From positions 1 to 24,097 of the forward strand of contig URLQ01000030.1 of assembly GCA_900548745.1 (NCBI GenBank): a stretch of DNA of 24,097 bases, read 5' to 3'. The notes beneath the pieces were generated by a model. That model did no database searches, had not been told where the DNA came from, and saw only the letters and a list, made by a program, of their open reading frames with translations. Positions 16,046 to 22,087 of this stretch are shown piece by piece. How positions within the stretch are numbered: the stretch's first letter is position 1; every line of letters starts with the position of its first letter. Made by a program: the position numbers and the translations under genes. The DNA comes from an uncultured Prevotella sp. (GTDB lineage: Bacteria; Bacteroidota; Bacteroidia; Bacteroidales; Bacteroidaceae).

Positions 16046-17428
16046 TTATGACATGATGCCAAGCCATCTCAACACATCGTTGAGGTTGGCAACAAACATA
16101 AGTAGGATAAGTATTCCGAAACCGATATATTCTGCATAAAGCAGGAACTTCTCGCTTGGTGCCCTGCCTGTCACCATCTCGTAGATGAGGAACAGTACGT
16201 GTCCGCCGTCGAGGGCTGGTATCGGAAGAATATTCATGAAGGCAAGAATGATGCTCAGGAAGGCAGTCATCTTCCAGAACAGCATCCAGTCCCATACCGG
16301 TGGGAAGAGGCTGCCTATGGCACCGAAGCCACCGAGAGACTTCGCACCGTCGGCAGAGAATACGTATTTCAAGTCGTCAACATATCCGCGCAGTACACCG
16401 AGACCGTATTTCACGCCAGCCGGGAAACTCTCGAAGAAGCCATATTCCGTGGTGACAGGCTTATAGTATTTTACCAGAGAGCTCTTGCCCAAACCGGGCT
16501 GTAGCTCCGGAGAGAGTACTACCTGCGTAGTGTCCACCTTGCCGTTCTCCTTGCTCTTGTAGGCAACTGTGGCGGTACGCACCTTCAGAGAATCGGCTGT
16601 AGTCTTGGCTTTTGCTGTCAGCACATCCCTCAATACGGCAATCTGGTCGTCGAAGTCGCACCATGAATTTATTGCTTTACCGTTGAAAGCCACAATTCTG
16701 TCGCCTTTCTTGATGCCCGCTTTTGCGGCAGCCGTATTCGGCATTACGGAGTCTACATCAGCCGGTATGATAGGACGTAGGAAGGCAGGGTCAGCCTTGA
16801 CCATCTTGAGCAGGCTCATGTCTTCGGGCAGATTCACCACAACAGTCTTTCCGTTGCGCTTCACGGTAACGCTCTTTGCATCAGCGATGTTGCGGAAGAG
16901 GTCCACGTCAAACTTCTTGAATTCCTTTTCGTCGGTTCCAATGAGCACGTCTCCGTCTCTGAAGCCAATCTCCTTAGCCTCGGTGTTGAACTTCATACCC
17001 ATCGTCATGTCCTGCACCTTTATATATGAGTCGCCCCAATAGAACAGCACCATGCTATATATAAACAGTGCAAGAAGGAAGTTCACGAGCACTCCGCCAA
17101 TCATTATCAGCAACCTCTGCCATGCCGGCTTGGAGCGGAATTCCCATTTCTGTGCCGGTTGTTTCATCTGTTCGGTGTCGAAAGATTCGTCTATCATGCC
17201 CGAAATCTTGCAGTAGCCGCCCAATGGCAGCCAGCCGATACCGTATGTAGTGTCGCTGTTTTTAGGTTTAAACTGGAATATGTGGAACCATGGGTCGAAG
17301 AAAAGGAAAAACTTTTCTACACGGACTCCAAATAATTTAGAGAAGAAAAAGTGTCCACCCTCATGAAGAAGGACAAGAAGGGAGATTGCCAGCATAAACT
17401 GCAGCAGTCTGATTAAAAATACTTCCAT
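16046..17428 (-). CDS. rseP: RseP-like site-2 intramembrane zinc protease
   Basis: Inner-membrane metalloprotease of 460 residues, normal for RseP. It cleaves membrane-bound substrates such as anti-sigma factors and leftover signal peptides. The zinc motif HEGGH is at 22-26 in the first helix and the third ligand is D407 in PIPALDGG near the last helices. Two PDZ domains lie between, about 140-200 (GFRDGDVLIG) and 225-300 (AAAKAGIKKGDRIVAFNGKAI), as in the E. coli enzyme. It starts 84 bases after dxr with a strongly A-rich leader, the usual Bacteroidetes initiation context. The dxr-rseP order is common in bacteria. Bacteroidetes have ECF sigma/anti-sigma pairs that could be its targets, but none is encoded in this window. 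Confidence 0.95.
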   Translation of the reverse strand: MEVFLIRLLQFMLAISLLVLLHEGGHFFFSKLFGVRVEKFFLFFDPWFHIFQFKPKNSDTTYGIGWLPLGGYCKISGMIDESFDTEQMKQPAQKWEFRSKPAWQRLLIMIGGVLVNFLLALFIYSMVLFYWGDSYIKVQDMTMGMKFNTEAKEIGFRDGDVLIGTDEKEFKKFDVDLFRNIADAKSVTVKRNGKTVVVNLPEDMSLLKMVKADPAFLRPIIPADVDSVMPNTAAAKAGIKKGDRIVAFNGKAINSWCDFDDQIAVLRDVLTAKAKTTADSLKVRTATVAYKSKENGKVDTTQVVLSPELQPGLGKSSLVKYYKPVTTEYGFFESFPAGVKYGLGVLRGYVDDLKYVFSADGAKSLGGFGAIGSLFPPVWDWMLFWKMTAFLSIILAFMNILPIPALDGGHVLFLIYEMVTGRAPSEKFLLYAEYIGFGILILLMFVANLNDVLRWLGIMS

Positions 17429-17512
17429 TTGTTATCTTTCTTTGTTTTTTTATTTTTCTTATATGGTAAATGAGCCTTTATATTAAATAATGTGTGCCAC
17501 GTCTCCGTGTCT

Positions 17513-18664
17513 TTATCCCATCAGCTCTTTTGCCACGCGCCTTGCCTCGGCATCCGTGGCGATGTATGTGTCGTACGAAGGGTTGGCGTCGAATGCCACC
17601 GTCTGCATTGTTCTCTCTATTATCCTTGGCATATCAAGGAAGCTGCACCTGTCTTCAAGGAATCCTCTGTTCACTATCTCGTTGGCTGCGTTTACGATGC
17701 AAGGCATGTTGCCGCCTTTGTTGATAGCCTCGTATGCAAGTGCAAGGCAGCGGAACTTGTTCAGATCCGGTTCGAAGAACTCCAGGTTGTGCTTGAACAA
17801 ATCGAGCCTCTCGCCGTTTAGATGCAGCCTTTCGGGGAAAGAGAAGGCGTATTGTATAGGCAGACGCATGTCAGGCACACCGAGTTGCGCCTTCACCGCA
17901 CCGTCGGCAAACTGCACGGCACTGTGTACGATGCTTTGTGGATGCACCAGCACCTGTATCCTGTCCGCCTCTACTCCAAACAGCCATTTGGCTTCTATTA
18001 CCTCAAAGCCCTTGTTCATCATCGTGGCGCTGTCGATGGTAATCTTTGCCCCCATGTCCCAGGTAGGGTGATGCAGCGCATGGTCTTTGGTCACGGTGGC
18101 AAGCTGTTCGGTAGAGAATGTGCGGAACGGTCCACCCGAAGCCGTGAGCAGAATCTTTTCAATCTTGTTGTCGCCCTCTCCCACAATGCTTTGGAATATA
18201 GCAGAGTGTTCGCTGTCTACCGGCAGGATAGGGGCGTGGTTCTCTGCAGCGAGTTTGCAGATCAGTTCTCCTGCCACAACGAGAGTTTCCTTGTTGGCAA
18301 GACAAATCTTCTTGTGTGCCTTTATAGCCTGTATCGTAGGACTTAGACCGGCAAAGCCCACCATGGCAGTGAGCACCATATCTACCGGTCCGGCAGTCAC
18401 GATATCGTCGAGCGCCTGCTTTCCGGCATAAACGTTGATGTCGGGACAGTCGGCAAGCATAGACTTCAGTTCTTCGTAGTGGCTTTCGTTGGCGATAACC
18501 ACAGCAGCGGGCTTGAATTTCCGGGCTTGTTCGGCAAGTTCCTTCACTCTGTTGTTTGCCGTCAGGCAATACACCTCGTACAAGTCGGAATGCTCTTCAA
18601 TTACCTCCAGTGCCTGCGTACCTATTGACCCCGTAGAGCCGAGTATAGCTATTTGCTTTTTCAT
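17513..18664 (-). CDS. dxr: 1-deoxy-D-xylulose 5-phosphate reductoisomerase
   Basis: Cytoplasmic enzyme of 383 residues that converts DXP to 2-C-methyl-D-erythritol 4-phosphate with NADPH, the committed step of MEP isoprenoid synthesis and the fosmidomycin target. The NADPH-binding GSTGSIG is at 9-15. The metal-binding acids are D150 and E152 (PVDSEHSAIFQ) and E221 (MNKGFEVIEA). The HPQS motif (241-244) of the active-site loop is present. It starts 5 bases after rimM ends, so it is in the same operon. Its product feeds the undecaprenyl-type carriers used by peptidoglycan synthesis and, if the UbiA-type enzyme downstream is as predicted, by that branch too. Confidence 0.97.
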   Translation of the reverse strand: MKKQIAILGSTGSIGTQALEVIEEHSDLYEVYCLTANNRVKELAEQARKFKPAAVVIANESHYEELKSMLADCPDINVYAGKQALDDIVTAGPVDMVLTAMVGFAGLSPTIQAIKAHKKICLANKETLVVAGELICKLAAENHAPILPVDSEHSAIFQSIVGEGDNKIEKILLTASGGPFRTFSTEQLATVTKDHALHHPTWDMGAKITIDSATMMNKGFEVIEAKWLFGVEADRIQVLVHPQSIVHSAVQFADGAVKAQLGVPDMRLPIQYAFSFPERLHLNGERLDLFKHNLEFFEPDLNKFRCLALAYEAINKGGNMPCIVNAANEIVNRGFLEDRCSFLDMPRIIERTMQTVAFDANPSYDTYIATDAEARRVAKELMG

Positions 18665-18669
18665 TGTTG

Positions 18670-19200
18670 TCAGTTGTTATCGTTTAGGTCTATCAATCCT
18701 TCTGGCAGACAAACTTCAAGCGTTTCTGTCTTCGGGTCAATCTCCCTTATAATATCCTCATTGGCTGGTATCAGCACAATCTTTCCGTCAGGAGTCTTCA
18801 CCTCAAGGAGGACATTCACGGTAGTCTCGTCTACTGCCACCAGTGTTCCGATGATGCCCTTGCTGTGGTCTTTCACCGCAAATCCTGTTATTTCGTCCCA
18901 TGTCAGTTCGTCCTCTCCTCTGTCGGAGAGATGCTTCGGGAAGAACACCTCGCATCCCGTCAGTTCGCTTGCCGCCTCTTTTGAGTCTATGTCGCAGAAC
19001 TTGACGAGTGCCGTTTCCCCCGACTTGAATCTCCATTCTTCCATGAAGAAAGGCACGAGAATACCGTCGATACAGAGAACGAGATAATCTGCGTCAACGC
19101 GGTCAAACACGTCATCGTCAAAGAAGAGCGTCAACTCCCCTTTCACTCCGTGCGGCTTGCCAATCTTGCCAATCTTGTAAACTTCTTCCTGTCTGATCAT
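18670..19200 (-). CDS. rimM: Ribosome maturation factor RimM
   Basis: Cytoplasmic protein of 176 residues that binds ribosomal protein S19 and helps assemble the head of the 30S subunit. The N-terminal RimM barrel starts with the typical IGKIGKPHGVKGEL (about 10-23). The C-terminal PRC barrel runs from about 98 and ends with IPANEDIIREID and a glycine-leucine-rich tail (LPEGLIDL). Its length is normal. It starts 2 bases after the murA stop and ends 5 bases before dxr, so it is translationally close to both. The link to murA and dxr looks like operon organisation rather than a shared function. Confidence 0.96.
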   Translation of the reverse strand: MIRQEEVYKIGKIGKPHGVKGELTLFFDDDVFDRVDADYLVLCIDGILVPFFMEEWRFKSGETALVKFCDIDSKEAASELTGCEVFFPKHLSDRGEDELTWDEITGFAVKDHSKGIIGTLVAVDETTVNVLLEVKTPDGKIVLIPANEDIIREIDPKTETLEVCLPEGLIDLNDNN

Positions 19201-19202
19201 TT

Positions 19203-20513
19203 TCAGTTGTTCACTCTCTTGATGTTAGCTCCCAGGGCATTCAGTCTTCCTTCTATGTCCTCGTATCCTCGGTCAATCTGTGCGATGTTGTCGATTCTTG
19301 ACGTGCCGTTGGCGCTCAGTGCCGCTATCAGCAGTGCTATGCCGGCACGTATGTCCGGACTTGTCATTCTGCCTGCGCGCAGCCTTACCTTATGGTCGTG
19401 GCCTACAACAACGGCACGGTGAGGGTCGCAGAGGATAATCTGTGCGCCCATGTCGATAAGCTTGTCCACGAAGAACAGTCTGCTTTCAAACATCTTCTGG
19501 TGTATGAGTACGCTGCCGCGTGCCTGTGTGGCAACCACGAGCAGTACCGATAGCAGGTCAGGCGTAAGTCCTGGCCATGGTGCATCGGCAAGTGTCATGA
19601 TAGAGCCGTCGATAAAGGAATCCACCTGATAGTGTGGCATGTGTGGAATATAGAGGTCGTCGCCTTCAATCAGAATCTTCACTCCGAGGCGTCGGAAAGC
19701 CTCCGGTATGATACCGAGATTCTCCACCGAAACGTCCTTTATCCTCATGCCGTTGCCCACCATAGCCGCCATTCCGATGAAAGACCCTACCTCAATCATA
19801 TCAGGCAAAATCTTGTGGCTGGTGCCATGCAGCTTGTCCACGCCCTCTATCGTGAGCAGGTTAGAAGCGATGCCGCTTATCTTTGCGCCCATGTTGTTGA
19901 GCATCCGGCACAGTTGCTGTATGTATGGTTCGCAGGCGGCGTTATATATAGTGGTGTGTCCTTTGGCAAGCACGGCAGCCATTATAATGTTTGCCGTTCC
20001 TGTCACCGAAGCCTCGTCGAGCAGCATGTTTGTGCCTTTCAGCCTCTTTGCCTTTATCTCGAACGTGTTGTTGCTCTCGCTGTGCACGAACTTTGCCCCC
20101 AGATTCTTGAATCCGAGGAAATGCGTGTCCAGTCGTCGTCTGCCAATCTTGTCACCTCCCGGCTTAGCCACAACGGCCTTTCCGAAGCGTGCCAGCAGCG
20201 GTCCTATCATCAGCACGCTGCCACGCAGCGATGCGCATTTGCGTACAAACTCCTCGCTGTTCAGATAGTCGAGGTTTATTTCCTTTGCACAGAAAGTATA
20301 GTTGTTCTTACTGTTGCGTTCCGCTCTAACCCCGATGTCCTTCAGCAGGAGAATCAGGTTGTTCACGTCAAGAATGTCAGGCACATTGTCAATGCTCACC
20401 TCTTCGTCGGTAAGCAACGTGGCACAAATCACCTCCAGCGCCTCGTTTTTGGCACCTTGTGGAGTGATTGTTCCACTCAGCGGATGGCCGCCTTCTATGA
20501 TAAAAGATTCCAT
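19203..20513 (-). CDS. murA: UDP-N-acetylglucosamine 1-carboxyvinyltransferase, Cys-to-Asp variant
   Basis: Cytoplasmic enzyme of 436 residues that transfers enolpyruvate from PEP to UDP-GlcNAc, the first committed step of peptidoglycan synthesis. The conserved K22-N23 pair (GAKNEAL) and the RGSVLMIGPLLARFG segment (about 97-111) identify the EPSP-synthase fold. The active-site loop reads PGGDKIGRR, with Asp at 121 where E. coli MurA has Cys115 in PGGCAIG. The codon is GAC (20153-20151 on the minus strand). Asp variants of MurA (as in mycobacteria and chlamydiae) remain active but cannot be alkylated by fosfomycin. It lies 12 bases after the DUF4290 gene and 2 bases before rimM. Confidence 0.97.
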   Translation of the reverse strand: MESFIIEGGHPLSGTITPQGAKNEALEVICATLLTDEEVSIDNVPDILDVNNLILLLKDIGVRAERNSKNNYTFCAKEINLDYLNSEEFVRKCASLRGSVLMIGPLLARFGKAVVAKPGGDKIGRRRLDTHFLGFKNLGAKFVHSESNNTFEIKAKRLKGTNMLLDEASVTGTANIIMAAVLAKGHTTIYNAACEPYIQQLCRMLNNMGAKISGIASNLLTIEGVDKLHGTSHKILPDMIEVGSFIGMAAMVGNGMRIKDVSVENLGIIPEAFRRLGVKILIEGDDLYIPHMPHYQVDSFIDGSIMTLADAPWPGLTPDLLSVLLVVATQARGSVLIHQKMFESRLFFVDKLIDMGAQIILCDPHRAVVVGHDHKVRLRAGRMTSPDIRAGIALLIAALSANGTSRIDNIAQIDRGYEDIEGRLNALGANIKRVNN

Positions 20514-20525
20514 AGTGGTGTGGTG

Positions 20526-21140
20526 TTAGTGGTTTGTTCTTCTTTTTCCTTTCCTTCCTCCTGTCGGCTTTGATGCCGGCATGGTGAATCTTGCGTTCTG
20601 CAGGGCGTTAAGGTCAAGTTGTATTATGCCGTCGGTAAAGCGTGCCATGTCGGCAACAACCTTTTCGTCGCTCGATGCTCCGTGGCTCCATTGCATAAGG
20701 TCGCGTTTCATCTGCAGCGCCGTTATCTGTGCCAGGTCGTCACGCTCCTGTCCGGGTTCCATATTCTTGAGCTTTTCGAGCATTTTGAAAATCAGGTGTC
20801 CGTAGTGTCTTACGGGTATTCTGTTCATTGGGTACACCATAGGCTGCGGCTTTGTTGTAATCTTTGCCGCCTCGCTTATGTCAAACGGATAGTCGATGTC
20901 GAGTTTGAAATCGCTCATTATAGCCAGATGGTCCCAGAGTTTTCTCTTGTAGTCCGCATTGTCTCTGTTGTGTGGCAGCATACGCTCCATCACGGCAATG
21001 ATAGTCTCCGCACACTTCTGTCGCTCCTCCCTGCTGGTGAGTGCCATAGCGTGTTCCACCATCTTCTGAATCTCCCTGCCGTATTCCGGCAGTATGAGTT
21101 TCTCTCTCTCGGTATTGTAATCCAGTCCTTCTATGTTCAT
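20526..21140 (-). CDS. DUF4290 conserved protein of unknown function
   Basis: Protein of 204 residues with no signal peptide or membrane segment, mostly helical by appearance. I recognise it as DUF4290, a family known to me only from Bacteroidetes and without an assigned role. Visible landmarks are the start LDYNTEREKLILPEYGREIQKM, a central HNRDNADYKRKLWDHLA (about 57-73), and YPMNRIPVRHYG (about 103-114). The C-terminal 15 residues are Gly/Lys/Arg-rich and basic, which could contact nucleic acid or another polymer. It lies 12 bases before murA and 34 after tsaB. Its tight link to murA, rimM and dxr suggests a core cellular role, but the sequence shows no catalytic motif. Confidence 0.9.
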   Translation of the reverse strand: MNIEGLDYNTEREKLILPEYGREIQKMVEHAMALTSREERQKCAETIIAVMERMLPHNRDNADYKRKLWDHLAIMSDFKLDIDYPFDISEAAKITTKPQPMVYPMNRIPVRHYGHLIFKMLEKLKNMEPGQERDDLAQITALQMKRDLMQWSHGASSDEKVVADMARFTDGIIQLDLNALQNARFTMPASKPTGGRKGKRRTNH

Positions 21141-21174
21141 TTCACTTTTATTTCAGTTATTGGTAACCGACTCT

Positions 21175-21864
21175 TTACAGCAGTTTCTTTGGGGTCTTTG
21201 CCACGAAGTCCTTCAGATAGAACGGCACGAAGTATGCCACGTCCTCGTATTTCTCCTCTGCTATGCGTTTCTCTGCGAGAGGATACATGAACTTCGACAA
21301 CGGTTCAATGCCCTTTATCAGATGCGCGTTAGGATGGTTGATGGTTTCCATGCACTTCTCCGCTCCGTTTCCGAAGAAGTATACCGGGTGCTTGTCGAGA
21401 TACTCCTTGTAGGTTTCTCCGTCCACCACATCCGCCTGTACGCCACGCACTTCCTGTAGTCTGCGGTCGTATATGGCGGCATACACCTCCATTCTTCTTG
21501 CGTCGATCATAGGGCAGAGCAGGGCGTCCTCCTCAATCTCGTGGTGCAGGAGCACCGGCACGGCAATCAGCTGCAGTGTAGGCACGGCAATCAGCCTGAT
21601 GCCTCTTCCGTAGCATATTCCCTTTGCCATCGACACTCCGATACGCAGTCCCGTATAGGAGCCCGGTCCGCAGCTTACAGCCACTGCATCCACAGGGATG
21701 GCATGACTGTCGGCAAACGAAAGTCCCTCGTCAACAAATTCTCCAAGTTTTACAGCGTGGTTAGGTCCGGTATGGTCTTCGCGTGTGAAGATGTCGGCCC
21801 CGTCCTGACTCACAGTTAGTGAGCACACGTTCGTGCTCGTCTCAATATTAATAATGCACGACAT
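21175..21864 (-). CDS. tsaB: tRNA t6A37 threonylcarbamoyltransferase subunit TsaB
   Basis: Cytoplasmic protein of 229 residues, usual for TsaB, an ASKHA-fold partner of TsaD and TsaE in making N6-threonylcarbamoyladenosine at position 37 of ANN-decoding tRNAs. The N-terminal IINIETSTNVCSLTVSQDG and the internal GPGSYTGLRIGVSMAKGI (about 71-88) are hallmarks of the family. It lacks the metal-binding residues of TsaD, as expected for the non-catalytic subunit. It is the first gene of the long minus-strand run, with a strong promoter just upstream and a leader of only about 22 bases. Confidence 0.95.
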   Translation of the reverse strand: MSCIINIETSTNVCSLTVSQDGADIFTREDHTGPNHAVKLGEFVDEGLSFADSHAIPVDAVAVSCGPGSYTGLRIGVSMAKGICYGRGIRLIAVPTLQLIAVPVLLHHEIEEDALLCPMIDARRMEVYAAIYDRRLQEVRGVQADVVDGETYKEYLDKHPVYFFGNGAEKCMETINHPNAHLIKGIEPLSKFMYPLAEKRIAEEKYEDVAYFVPFYLKDFVAKTPKKLL

Positions 21865-21892
21865 ATAAAATAATGTATTCGAATATCAATGT

Positions 21893-21924
21893 GCAAAGAT
21901 AATGCAATTTGGGTGCACTGCAAA
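21893..21924 (-). promoter_or_regulatory. Bacteroidetes-type promoter of the tsaB operon
   Basis: Read on the minus strand, TTTG (21924-21921), a 19-bp spacer and TATCTTTGC (21901-21893) match both consensus boxes exactly. Transcription would start near 21887, about 22 bases before the tsaB ATG. I found no other equally good minus-strand promoter between here and 8681. Confidence 0.75.
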
Positions 21925-22015
21925 ATAAATTCTTTTTTATTTCTGAGATACAGTCCGTTTCTTGAATAATATGCTGAATAATGCAGAAATGTTATGAGTT
22001 TTAAACTTTAATTAT

Positions 22016-22024
22016 TACTTTTGC
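22016..22024 (+). promoter_or_regulatory. -7 element for the propeller-repeat gene
   Basis: TACTTTTGC fits TAnnTTTG perfectly; at 19-bp spacing the -33 site is only TATG. The leader would be about 60-115 bases depending on the start codon, and contains a possible GCCGC/GCGGC hairpin (22023-22027 with 22058-22062). Confidence 0.5.
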
Positions 22025-22087
22025 CGCGCTTTTGCGTACAAATATTCGCTTTTTACAGCGGCACGGAAGCGAAGTTTGGCGTAGAAC

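Noticed and set aside
19632..20573. Open frame of 313 codons on the plus strand opposite murA
   Set aside because: It is antisense to a full-length, motif-complete MurA and its translation has no recognisable domain; it is a by-product of codon use.
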